From: Phlebiopsis flavidoalba
Lineage: Eukaryota; Basidiomycota; Agaricomycetes; Polyporales; Phanerochaetaceae
Length of the DNA stretch: 64,000 nt
NCBI GenBank assembly: GCA_035772785.1
Contig: JAOCPU010000032.1
Coordinates: forward strand, 186,001 to 250,000
Reading direction: 5' to 3'
Of the stretch, positions 34,600-45,544 are shown piece by piece. Every line of letters starts with the position of its first letter. Within the stretch, counting starts at the first letter, position 1. A program made the translations under genes and the position numbers. The notes under the pieces were generated by a model. It did not search any database and was not told where the DNA came from. It saw nothing but the letters and a program-made list of their open reading frames with translations.

Positions 34600-36972
34600 T
34601 CAAGACTGTCTCGAATTATACAAGGAGAGTGCATAAGGAGAGAGGGAAAAACAGTGCAGCGCTGGTCTACAGCGCGCACCATTTATTACAGTGTGGACAA
34701 AAGCCTCCGATATCCCGATAGCCACCAAGAAGATTATACAGCCCATAGTCTGCTCTAGAATACGCCGCATCGCGAGACACGACCAATTTACTCGGCAGGG
34801 ATCATTGGCGTACACGCCCGCGGTCATGGCCTTGTAGCCTTCGTCCGTGTATGGGGAGGTAGGCGGGAACGCGTAGAAGAGGCTCGACCTATGCTCTGGT
34901 CAGCATAGCCCAGTGAACAGGCACGGTGAGGCAGGCCCGTACTCAAGGTGGGGACGTTGATGTAGGGGCGGCGGCGGTGGGTGAAGATGTCGTAGCTGTC
35001 CTCTTGAATTGCCCATGTAGCCAACCCATCCCTGTCGTGGCGCGTAAGTTAGACACCTGCTCGGGAGGGTATTCAGATGAAGCGGAACTTACAGCCTGAT
35101 TCGTCCGCCGTGCCTACTGCCGAAGGGAATCTCGTAGATACTATTGCAAAACGAGTACGCTTCAGATGCGCTATGGGGAGGACGGGATTGAGATAGAGGA
35201 AAAAATGTCTTACCTGCGAGCTGGATTTGAGTGTCGTTCAGTGCTACAGTTGCCACTGTATGTCTTCGTAAAGACTAGCGCGAATGGACAAAAAGTTAAT
35301 CCAGCTAAGGGCGCATTTTCAGTGATTGAAAGACAGATGAAAAATCGACCACTTTCTCTTCCTTGACATCGTTACTGTTTGTAAATGGCGTAGACCACGA
35401 GGGGGTATGGCCTGTCGTAACATCATGATGAGCCTGCAGCGCGCCCCGACATATTCCGAAACACGTACCTGTCGGCGACAATCTGAATGGCCTCATGACA
35501 TCCTCAACCTCTACAATTGGCAGAACGGGTCCAAAGATTTCCCTGCGCGAGGCACAAGCTCGTTAGTACATATCCAGGATAGTCACTTTGCACGCTGCAA
35601 GCAACTCACTCTTCCATCAGTTTAGGATCATCCATCTTTACAACCGGCGACTATGGTGAGCTCAATCCGGAGGTTGTTATCGGACTTGCCGCCGAGGAGT
35701 GATATCACCACGAGTCTCCTCGATGAGGTTCTTGACACGCTTAAAGTTCGGCTCGTTCACGATCCGACCCCAGTTGGAATCGTTTTGTGTAGGCATCCGG
35801 TGGGGAAGAACGAGGCGTACACCTTCTTCAGCGCCTCCTGGAAAGTCCTTGGAAATCGAGCGGGGAACGAGGACGTAGTCAGGAGAGACACACAGCTGTT
35901 TGATGGCGAGCGTCGTGTCAGCGAGCCGCGCCTGCACCGAATGCGGGAATGATGCTGCACCCACCTGACCGACGTTCTGTACCTTGCCATACAGAAGCCG
36001 CTTAGCAGCAGCCAGCTCGAGATCATAGTCAGGGGAGATGATCACGGGGCTCTTGCCGTCCTTTTCCTTCTTCCCTTCGCCCTGACTGATGGGGGTGTGG
36101 TGTTGTGGTGCTGGGTTTTGGGGGGGGGTAAACCTTAGAAAAATGATGCGTGACATTTGGTTTTTGGTGTTGGTTGGTGAGGACCTTGAAACTATGTTGG
36201 CTGCGGAGGCGGCGACGATGCGTCCCGATGCGCGTGCTACCCGTGCGGAAGAGAATGTGGTTCCACTGCACATCGAGCAGGTGCCTTATTCTCCTCGAGA
36301 CTGCGCCATTCACGGGACCGCATACGCCTTCGGATCGAAGGCGGAGGTACTTGGGGCACAAGCTCCGCGATGAGCGCAGCTACTGTCGGCGTGCACTCGG
36401 ATGGCTTGAGCACAGTGGGGCAGCCCGCCGCAATTGCACCAACGAGGTCACAAACGGCAAAAGTGAGGATGATCGGGTATCTTCCAAGGCCTGGGAAAGA
36501 CGCGCACGCTGGTGGGTTACGAGCTCTAAGCAGCAATGCAGGACACGCACGATATGATGAGAACGACGCCTTTTGGGCACATGATATACCGTCGTGTCCC
36601 ACGAGCTCCGCCACGCCTCGACTTTGGGTTTCTCAGGCTTGGCCCATGCCTCTAGGTTTTTTCGGCCGCGTACAGGGCTCCCCGAGATAATGGGGCCGAT
36701 TTCGTGCACAGTCGCCTCCTGGCGCTGGCTTGCCCAGGTCTGCGAGCAGAGCGTTCTCAATGGCAGGGATGTTGTCCTGCATCATCCGCGCCAGCTGCAA
36801 GAGCTGGTGGCGACGGTAGGCCAAAGGGCGCGTCACACCAGACTTGAATGTCTGCTTCACGTCGGCATAGATCTGGAGATGGAATGGTCAGCGCCTGGAG
36901 TGCAAAAGAGAGCGGAAGACATACGTCGCGAATCTCGTCAAGAGAAGTGTACTGAAGGTTGTCTGCAGACAT
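34600..36972 (-). CDS. Aldehyde dehydrogenase, ALDH3-type with C-terminal membrane segment
   Basis: Family role: NAD(P)-dependent oxidation of (fatty) aldehydes, likely on ER or lipid-body membranes. The start at 36972 gives MSADNLQYTSLDEIRD, an intron, FKSGVTRPLAYRRHQLLQLA, MMQDNIPAIENALLADLGKP and EIGPIISG. Then come YPIILTFAVCDLVGAIAAGC and PTVLKPSECTPTVAALIAEL. The Gly motif (FRTGSTRIG) and Glu motif (LELGGKSPVIISPDY) are near 36230-36050, partly across a break. The catalytic Cys lies in NVGQ-LCVSPDYVLVPRS, restored by splicing a GTGGGT...AACAG intron near 35920-35960. Later blocks are GRIVNEPNFKRVKNLIEETR and YDIFTHRRRPYINVP. The end carries a hydrophobic helix (MGCIIFLVAIGISEAFV), as in membrane-anchored ALDH3/HFD1 enzymes. 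Confidence 0.85.
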
Positions 36973-38622
36973 GGCGGCTTGAGGTGTGAGACGGAATGAG
37001 GCGAAAGCGGGTCGTTTTTGCCACCAGGCCTTTTATACCATTTTCCTACGATCGCTTCTCGCGATCTCTAAGACGCACCTGATCTTTGGCTCTCGATAAT
37101 TGCCCTTGGCGCCTTTACTCCGCATCGCTTATTTGTGGGGATCCAATGAGGAAAAGGCAGCTCAAGCTGGGTTGGCATGTCCAAAACGGTGATGCCCGCG
37201 TTCACATGCAGGTGCTGATGCTGTGGCGTCCAATGTCGAACACAGGTCCGTCCATTCCCAACAGGGGACTCCCGCCCACTGCGCTACCGGAACATGCAGG
37301 CTGGGGAGAATGAAGACGGTAGTGAAAAAAACAAACATGATGAGCCGGCCGCGTCCCACGCAAGCCTGACAACGCACTCACGTCCCTGCCTGTGCCAGGT
37401 CTGCCATAGCCATCGGCAGAAGATTCCCTAGTCGCATCAATGCGAATGGTGGCACAAATGCGATGCTGGCCGCCCATGATAATTTCCATGACAGTCAGAA
37501 TCCGAGAGACGGGGGGGAACACAAGCAGAAAGGTTTGAGATAGAGAAAGGGTCCCAAAAAGTCTAATGCCAAACCCCCGGCTCGTGAGGACCCTCGACAC
37601 CCCCGCTTCGTGCTGACTGAATGTCGGGCACCGCCGGCAAGTCTGAAACCAATTGTGCGTTGGAGGAGGACAACAGGATACCCGTTTTATACAGCATGAG
37701 AACGAGGATACCTAAAATCGAGTTGGCGGTGTCGCACAACCTGAAAATCCCGACTCAGGGCCCGTACATGTGGCGCTCTGTGGCGCTAATGAAAGCGGGG
37801 GTTTTCCGTTGAAAGGCTGGTAAGAAGCCGTGTTTGCGGGGGTAAGCGGAGTTTGAAGCTATAATGAAGAGTGTGTTACCCGCGTTACAAGTAGTGTTGA
37901 CGGATCCGGGGTCCTGGGAGAGGGCAGGGTGCGCAAGACTCGTATTTCATTGCCGCAGTCGTCGAAACCATCCACATCGTCAAAACTGATTAACAATCAA
38001 CACGAGTGCATGACCAACCTAACACATTGAGTCATGTGTAAAGTATGAATTCCTCTGATGTTTTTGTGAGCATTGCTCGGTGGTGATGGTCGCACGTCCA
38101 GCAGGATCCTTTTCCATGATCGCTGGCCACTACGTATTCCAAGCAGACCGTGCTGGGCTTCTGTCCCTGACTCAGGAGGAATTATGCATCTAGACACGCG
38201 AGCAGCGCGATATTCAAGGTAAGTTGCGCGCAAAGTATCTCGCCGATTCGCGTATCGCAACCTGACTGCACTTTCTTTAAGCCTTTCTTCGCTCTCCTCG
38301 CTTGTTAGCAAATTCAACAAGTCATTATCGTCAATGCATGGTTCTGGTCGGTTCATGCGTATGTTTTCGGCACTCTGTCTTCGCGATATCTCCGACGAAT
38401 TTTGCCATGTTCGACATCGAATTGTTTGATCTTTTTGAAATTCTCGCCTGTGATCCTTCTCGATAAAAAAAAAAAAGAAAGAACCCTTGTTTTTCTACTA
38501 CTTGTGACTCCACTGCGTACTTCGGTTCTGCGGGCCGCGATCCGGACCCTGTTTGGCTTTGCGGTGCGTGGTTGGGCAGATGGGTCGGGACATCACGTCG
38601 AGGGTAGAGGCCGTCTCCCCGC
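36973..38622. other. Intergenic stretch with weak minus-strand frames
   Basis: Minus-strand frames at 37202-37600 (132 codons) and 37997-38356 (119 codons, start MNRPEPCIDDNDLLNLLTSE, acidic then basic) have no domain I can name. The second could be part of a small gene, but exon borders are not visible. An adenine run of 12 is at about 38465. The ALDH promoter must lie in the first few hundred bases. Confidence 0.3.
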
Positions 38623-40884
38623 TCAATGATCTGTAGTGAACATTTGCAAACTCAGCGCTGTCGCGTTCTTTGAGGGAGCCATGAAGTTTATGCGTGCGGA
38701 TCTTCGTGACCCGCTGCGAGTGGTGTCTATGTTTAGCTTCCTGGGCCCGACGCTATTTTTGTGAGGTGAACCTGAGCACTTTTACCGGCGGCCATAGATA
38801 CGGACGTAGGGAGAACGTGGCCTGCCGTTTTTGGTTAAATTCCGAGCTGCTTGGCTCTGCGACACCGGTGAAAGTTTGGTGCAACGGCCCAATGTTTTTT
38901 CGCGAATCTGGGGGGGACGTAGAAATCTGTGCCGTCTGGAGGTTGTTCAACTAATTAATTGTAATTCGTAGGTTGCGTCGAACACACAGCATCCCCCAAA
39001 AATAACGCCTGCAGCCAGCGAGCTACGAGACAGTCGCACAGAGAGCATCGGACCATGTTGTCTCTCGATCTGGCCGTTAAAAGTTTGAGGATATAGTCCT
39101 GGGCTAAACGAACATCGGTGGCGTGTAGAGGCGAGCGGGAATCGGGAATCTGGCATGCTAAGCGACACAGCTTACCAGCGTCCCCGTCGTAGGATGATCG
39201 TTGCGCGGACCCCCGGCATTTGATTCTACCGTCCTCGAGGTCCGGGGCTCGGAATTGTTCATCCAATCGCCCGTGTGTCCGCAAAATTTACTGTACATCG
39301 TTTGTCGTCATTCGTCTCCTCCCCACGGCGCTCTCGGCCCCAATCTGTCTTCATGAGCGAACAGAGGAGCCTTCCCAGGTACGTCGACAGGTGCCGGTGG
39401 GTACGGATCCGGGTTCTGCGCGAGCACATAGTATACGTCGTATTTGTTGCCTGCGAGCGGGCTGAGGATGTTGTTGTTGCAGTAGCTTTGCGCCTTGGAG
39501 CACGTCGACGTTGAGCCGGTGTTGTAGCACGACTGAATCTCGGTCGCGGCAGCCGCCGGACTTGTAGTACGACGTATTGGCGGATTTGATCGTCGAGCTC
39601 GAGACAAGCGCGTGGGTATCTGCTCGCCCAGCCCGTCAGCGCGCCCGCGCACAGCGAGCGAGCATCAGCCTGAAACACATACGGTTTGATGCTGCGTAGG
39701 AGATGTACCCCGGGTACTGCGAGAGGGGGTCCTGCAAGTGACAGCTGTTAGCGGCGTAGCGTATGCTGTCGGAGCACGTACGGTGAGTCCGTCGCCCACG
39801 CCCAGTACTTTGAGGTTGATCGGGACGCCCTTCACAGGTCCCGGCTGCAATTGCCGCATTTTGCTGCAGGAAATAGCTGCGGCGCCGAGACAAACATCAT
39901 CAGTCACGATACTCCATGTCGCATGGGTGGACACACTCCATCTGTGTGTGTGTGCACAAAAAAAGACTAGACAGACGAAACACGTACGGCTGTAGGCGGC
40001 AAAAAACGTAGGTCCATAGTGACCTCCGTAGGACTCGGTCCAGATCGCGAAATCATTCTTCTGGAACTTGCTGAATCGCGAGTCGGAGAACCAGATTTGG
40101 AGGAACTAGAGCATACGTTTAGCATGGACAGTCGTCGAGGAACTCGCTTCTTAAAAGACACCCACGGTCCACACATCCTCTGCAGCCTCCTGCGAGGTGC
40201 CGACGGTCGTAGTGCCGTGTGAAAAGCCAACTCCCACGGGCTGATCAATGTAGAGCCTGCACAGGGTATGTCAGCCTCCTTAAACGCGGAACGCCTGACA
40301 TAATCAGCCTACATGTTCGCGACATTATTCCACGATTCGGGGTTGAGGCTGACGGTCGGTGGCTGTTGTTATTGATGCGGCAGGGGCCCATTCTCCTGGA
40401 AGAGGCCAATCATGCTCGAGCTACCCGGCTGTCGCGGTTTCTGTCAAGCAGCAACTCTATTTGGCCCGTAGCGAGGGACGATCAGCAACTCACGCCGCCG
40501 TTGAGCCAAATCGCAAGCGGGGCCGTGTCGGGGTTCTCGCGTGCTTCAAAGAACCAGAACCTACCCACGGAGTCCGATATGTTAGCTTTGTCAGCGCAGC
40601 GAACACCAAAGCGTACTTACCAGACACTCTCTGACGATGTCAGGTGGTCGCCATATCCGGAGGCCTGATACACACCAGACGTTGTCTCACAGACCCCGCT
40701 GTTCTCCGTCACCCTCAGTTTGCCAGGTGTCGTCGCAGCGCGTGGAGAGTGCAGAGTCAACGCGCACGGGTGGCTTGGAGGCGGGCACACCGCCGACCAC
40801 ACCATCGACGATGGGAATCTGGCGAGCAAGCGCCTGTAGAGGAAGCGTTAGCGCGCTAAGGGCCACCAGAGCCTTTAGCAGCAT
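38623..40884 (-). CDS. Secreted serine carboxypeptidase (peptidase S10)
   Basis: Family role: removes C-terminal amino acids at acid pH; vacuolar or secreted. The start at 40884 opens a signal peptide ([20 protein letters not shown], cleavage likely near ALA-RQ). Then follow [38 protein letters not shown], an intron, [17 protein letters not shown] and [20 protein letters not shown]. The nucleophile is in [16 protein letters not shown] near 40020. Next: [20 protein letters not shown] and [20 protein letters not shown]. The Asp is in an ATII-YDGDAD block near 39190, crossing a break. The His is in AAGHEDP near 38710, followed by [14 protein letters not shown] and the stop at 38623. The triad Ser-Asp-His is therefore complete. 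Several introns; at least five small breaks. The ATG at 40911 would only lengthen the leader. Confidence 0.9.
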
Positions 40885-41501
40885 CGTCGAATATGGCCGT
40901 TCGAGGTGCAACTGTGTAAGATCTGGTGAGCCTCCAGTGCAGCCATTAAATACCTTCCAGAGCCTATGGCTGTCTTGACTTCCTCGGGGTAACAGGTCGA
41001 TGTTGGCCGCATGGGTCAGCCCAACGCGGGTGCTGACTGCACGCCGGACTCTACAATCGCAATGTTCAGAAGGAGGTGGCGCAGGCGTGCAGCTACCAGG
41101 ATAACGTACCCAAACGTATCACAGTGGGGCGTGAGCGGGATCCTACACCCGCCGCATCGAGCTTCTATCTCACCGGGCCACATGTTACTCTCCGTCGTGC
41201 ATGGCCGCGCCGGTGCTTCTCGACAAGTGGTCATGCGCAGAGCCTGGCGTGACCACAGGTGCGCCCAAAGCTGAGTATCTACAACCCGTACAGCCAGGCC
41301 CTGGGCGAACTGCTCACCTGTCTCGACCGCGGTGCGATAGGCTGTCGACTGTGACCAGGGCCGCGCTTCTCGGTCATCGGTGGGCGGGAACACACAACGC
41401 GGGCGAGACAATGTCCATATGCCTACAATTACGGAAATCAACGAGAACAAAATAACAATACTGATCCCAATCTATAATAATAAAGAGTGCAGGTCCTGCG
41501 T

Positions 41502-43189
41502 TCAGTCCGTTTTCATGTGGCGCGCTGGCAAGCACAGGACAAACCTGCCACACAGACGCGTCTTTTCCTCCCCACACTCTACCAGCCGCGGCGACCGCCG
41601 CCCCCCGCCGCCGGCGACGCCGTCCCACTCCTCGACCCGCTTCGCTCGTGGCGCTGACCCTGTGCATGGGAGACGCGTGCGCTCATCTGCGTCTCTCATC
41701 ATAGTCCTCACTCGACCTCAGGTAAGCGTTCGAGGCGACGCTGTTCGCGCCCATGTCATCGCCGTACGCGTCGAAGAGCGGCGGGCCGGACGTGCGGCGC
41801 AGGTGTCCTACGCGCCCCTGGCGGTACGCCTCCGATCGGGGTTCCTGCTGCGCCGTCCCCATCCGTCGATCGACATGCGCCCCGAGATGCTCAGCCGTGG
41901 GTTCATTAGGCCGCCCTCGAGCGCCGAATGGCCATTTGCGGTGTGGTAGTTGGCCGGTTTGCGAGATATTTCGAGCAGGTGTACGCCAATATAAGGTCAC
42001 CACGAATCCGGCGAGTAGTGAGACAGACTTGGAAGGCTCGTCAGTGTTGAAGCCCTGGAACATGATTACTGACGCCACAAGAGTCGCTGTCGAGAAGCCG
42101 ACGTCATACATGGGATTGACACTAAGGACGTATTAGCGGCGAGAGACACGAGGTGAGAAGCACACATACACGTTTGTTGAGAACGTGTCCAACGCCTTGT
42201 TGAAGTAGTTCATCTGCACCATGATGCATGTCGCAGTCACGATTGCGAACACATATGTGCTCGGATGCGTGAACTGGTTGCATGCCGGAGAGCGTAAGCT
42301 TGGAGCGCAATACCGAAGCCCTTGATAGCCATGATCGAGATCGAGCAGCGAGTGCGAGCGAGCAAATTGAGATGTACACCAGAGGGTTTGAGCGACCGTA
42401 TTAGCGTGGGACCACGCCATATATCATGACCAGGCAGAATACGAGAACTGTCAAGCAGTACATCATGAAGCCTACAGCAAACGCTTAGCGACGCGCTGCA
42501 AAGTCATGCGAGGCCACACACCTGGCTGCACGGCATAGTGCAGAACCTCATCCACAGTCGGTGACGTCCTTGTCGTCCGGGCGCGTGCAGTACGATTATG
42601 AGAGATCCAAGAAGACATAGCGTGCATCCAACGCGACCGAGGGGACCGAGTTCTTCTCCGAGTAGGAAGGAAGCGAGGATCGCCCTACATATCGTAATTA
42701 CACGAATCCGACAACTGGCCGGAGAGCACTCACCCAATGATTACACTGAGCGCACCGAGTGGGTGATTAGTATGGTGGGGCGAAGGTGTATGCAGCAAAG
42801 TTTGCAACTGGCGGCAGGATCAGTCGTGTGAGCTTTGCGTGTTAAAGCGCGAAGCCGCAGCTCATGCTTCAGGCTGACCCACTTTCACCGAGGACCACTG
42901 ATCGCGAATTCAACAAAGTGAGAAGGTATGAGATGTTTGCGAAACGTACTGATGATCATTCCTGCCCACCATATGGGGCTCTTGAAATATGTGTAGTTGT
43001 CAGAAGCATTGTCGTAACTTGACCTCTCGCCAGCATCATTAAGACCCTGGAGCGTGTCATAACCATAACATGAGCACGACTTCAGGTATCCGGGAAACCA
43101 TTCACCTTCTTTGTGATAATAAAGCTGGTTCCGATGGCTAGAGAGCCTGAGAAGGCCAGGGCTATCCCGATGTACTTGTCCTCGAGCAT
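41502..43189 (-). CDS. NIPA-like magnesium transporter (DUF803)
   Basis: Family role: membrane transporter of the drug/metabolite-transporter superfamily, thought to carry Mg2+. The start at 43189 gives MLEDKYIGIALAFSGSLAIG, TSFIITKKGLNDAGE, an intron, FKSPIWWAGMII, an intron, NFAAYTFAPP, ALSVIIGAILASFLLGEELG and PLGRVGCTLCLLGSLIIVLH. After the loop: VLHYAVQPGFM and MYCLTVLVFCLVMIYGVVPR. Then NPLVYISICSL, a break, KLTLSGMQ, NPMYDVGFSTATLVASVIMF, QGFNTDEPSKSVSLLAGFVV and LSISGRMSIDGWG in the tail. The cytosolic tail contains HLRRTSGPPLFDAYGDDMGA. About nine helices are implied. The exact stop is uncertain because the tail changes frame; 41502 is the most likely end. It is divergent from the uS7m gene at 43797. 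Confidence 0.85.
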
Positions 43190-43796
43190 GGCAGAAGAAG
43201 TAGAGAAGCCTTATTAAAGCGACTCGTTCGAGTCAGGTATGGATTGCGGACGCCGCGCAGAGGTGCAAGAAAGCGTAAGAAGAGATTGAAAAGAGGTCGT
43301 AAGGAGGGATGTACGGTCGGAGGGAAGGACGAGTAATGTCGTGGAGGCCAGCGAACACGCAGGCAATTTGGGGCAACCACCGCGTCAATTTGGGATGAGT
43401 TCCGCAACCCTAGTGTTGGGTCAAATGCCGATGCAACGCAGGCGGTGCGTGCAAATCGACGCACAAATCGTGATTGCTGCGCCTATAGCTGCTCACGTGC
43501 ATTTACTCATTTCGCCATTCACATGTATGTTTTTGGAACTGTGGCGTAAACAACATTGGGTAGATTGGTACTAGCGTTGCGCCGAATTTCGAAATCGCCA
43601 GTAGAACTATGGTACCCTCGGGGTCCCGGGCGTCGGTCCCGAGAATAGGGCACCGCCTCGGGCGGTAGTAGAGAGCATCCTGGGGGTCCAGCACGACTTT
43701 GCTTGCGCCGTTGACCATCTTTCTGCTCGTGCATCTTGCAACGGTATGTTTGCAAGCCACAGTCTCACTTTTCGCATCTGAATTGTACCTGTAGCC

Positions 43797-44470
43797 ATGA
43801 TTTCACCACTACGACGGGCCACCATGACCGCCTGTGCGCGGGACAGCGGCGGTCTGTCACGACGACCCCGAACGAACCGAGCGCAGCACCTGTCAAAGAG
43901 GCCCTAAGCATGGTCGGCTCAAATGCTCGGTCGCAAAGATGCTTTCCAACAACCCCTCAATCTGCACACCACCAACCACCCGCCCTCACCGCCAACGACT
44001 CTTGCGAGCGGGTCGCAGGATCCACCGCTAATGCTAATCCCGGCGGAGGAGGACCCGCTGCTGCAGTTCCTGACGTCGTAATATTCAGCGACACGGCGAG
44101 CGCAAAAAGGCGGCGCGTGTTGTGTCGCGCACGCTGCTGCATATCCACACCCTACAAACACAAACCCGCTCACCGCCATGCCCATCCTTCGCGAGGCGGT
44201 CCTCCAGGTCGCGCCCAGCGTGCAAGATCACGTCAACGTCGTTCGGTTGTGCGTCCAATAGTACAAGCCCGTGCGCGCTGAGCGAGAAGCAGCGCACGCA
44301 TTTCGCGTTGAGGTGGATTTTGGAGGCGAGCAAGGCGCGACCCGGAGCACCAGCTGGAGGAGAGGCTGGCGCGGGAGGTTATTGATATCGTTCAGTGCAC
44401 AGAGCCGAAGCAGAACAAGGCGCTTATGAAGAAGTGGGAGGTCTACAACATAGCCATGAAGAACAGGTGA
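43797..44470 (+). CDS. Mitochondrial small-subunit ribosomal protein uS7m
   Basis: Family role: binds the 3' major domain of mitochondrial SSU rRNA. The start at 43797 gives MISPLRRATMTACARD, a plausible targeting presequence (basic, no acidic residue before Asp16). The body is PAEEDPLLQFLTS, then a frame hop, an ERKKAARVVSRTLLHIHTL-type helix, PILREAVLQVAPSVQDHVNV, then KPVRA and ALSEKQRTHFALRWILEASK. The end is EERLAREVIDIVQCTEPKQN, KALMKKWEVYNIAMKNR, stop at 44470. This order and the C-terminal helix pair are diagnostic of S7. No intron is needed. Three or four one-base breaks (near 43905, 44080, 44260 and 44345) move the frame. Confidence 0.88.
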
Positions 44471-44871
44471 GTACCATAGGCATTACTATTGAAGACTATT
44501 CTAATGGTTTTGAAGGACGAACACCAACATGCGGTAGACCAAGCGGCATATTGTCATCAGTTTGAAATGCACTTTTCACTCCGGTAGGAGTTTCATCGAC
44601 GTCCATCCTCCATCCCACGATACTTTCCGCAATTGAGGATGTTCAGTCTCGGTCGACTGTTTCGACATTCATCATTGTACACGGCAGTGCGGGACCCTCA
44701 AGGGCCTGTGTGCTCCCTACAAAATATTAGAGTAGCTTTTTTTGGCTCATCCAACGTACATATACCTCTCCACATGGAACCCGTGCGCGCAATGAGATGG
44801 CACTCGTAATCCGCGAGTTAAATAATGAGGCACCCCGCTGCTTGCTCTCTACGTCCACCAAGCCGACACAA
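44471..44871. other. Intergenic stretch, nothing recognised
   Basis: Downstream of uS7m. No frame or repeat of note up to the inverted repeat arm at 44872. Confidence 0.35.
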
Positions 44872-45297
44872 GGTACGGTCAATTCTAAACTCGAGCTCGA
44901 GCTGCTGCAGAGGAGGCCAATATAAGTCATTAACTTTTGATGAGATTACGAACTCAGCGAGCGAGTGAGAATACCAACTTCCTCGCGTTTGCGAGAGTGT
45001 AGACGCCCGCGCGCCGGACCTCGTCTCTCCCTTTGTCGCAAAACCCTTGGCCATTAGGCACCGTATTGATAGCCCCTGACTGTACGAGTCTGGAAATGTA
45101 AGTTTGAGTCGCGATGAGTCTGTGCCCATGTCAGGAGGGACGCGAGTATTGCGAGGTTTGGACTCGAGGGGCGGGTGGGGGCGGGATTGTCGCGCCCCGC
45201 AGCGCATCAGCGGTCCATCAAATTTTAATTGAAACTCATATCGCTTGCTCGAGCTCATCTCCTGCAGCTCGAGCTCGAGTTTAGAATTGACCGTACC
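44872..45297. repeat. Pair of inverted repeats around about 350 bases (MITE-like)
   Basis: The left arm 44872-44910 (ggtacggtcaattctaaact followed by cgagctcgagctg) is repeated as its complement at 45260-45297, with only small gaps. The spacer is about 350 bases. A 181-codon minus-strand frame (44818-45363) runs through both arms and encodes related words from each (KLELELQE and LQQLELEFRI), so it is a product of the symmetry, not a supported gene. No target-site duplication is certain. The element sits just upstream of the aminopeptidase gene. Confidence 0.6.
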
Positions 45298-45544
45298 TAC
45301 ACGAGTATACTCAATGCGCCATATATGCGCCAGGACCACTCCATTTCCGTTTTCCAAGCCCACTGAATTATATATTGCATCGATTGCGCCTCACATGGCC
45401 TCACGCCGCGGGTGCCGCGCCGCGCTCCCACTGAACGACCCGCATGCACGTCCCGCTGCGCCGCCGATCTTAGTGATCACAGGCCTTTCTTCTCTCCTTC
45501 ACCGTAGGGCCCCCTCTCCACCAAGAAATCGACTGCTGTCGAGC

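Noticed and set aside
44818..45363. A 181-codon uninterrupted minus-strand frame
   Set aside because: It spans both arms of an inverted repeat, encodes mirrored words and resembles no protein; open only by chance.
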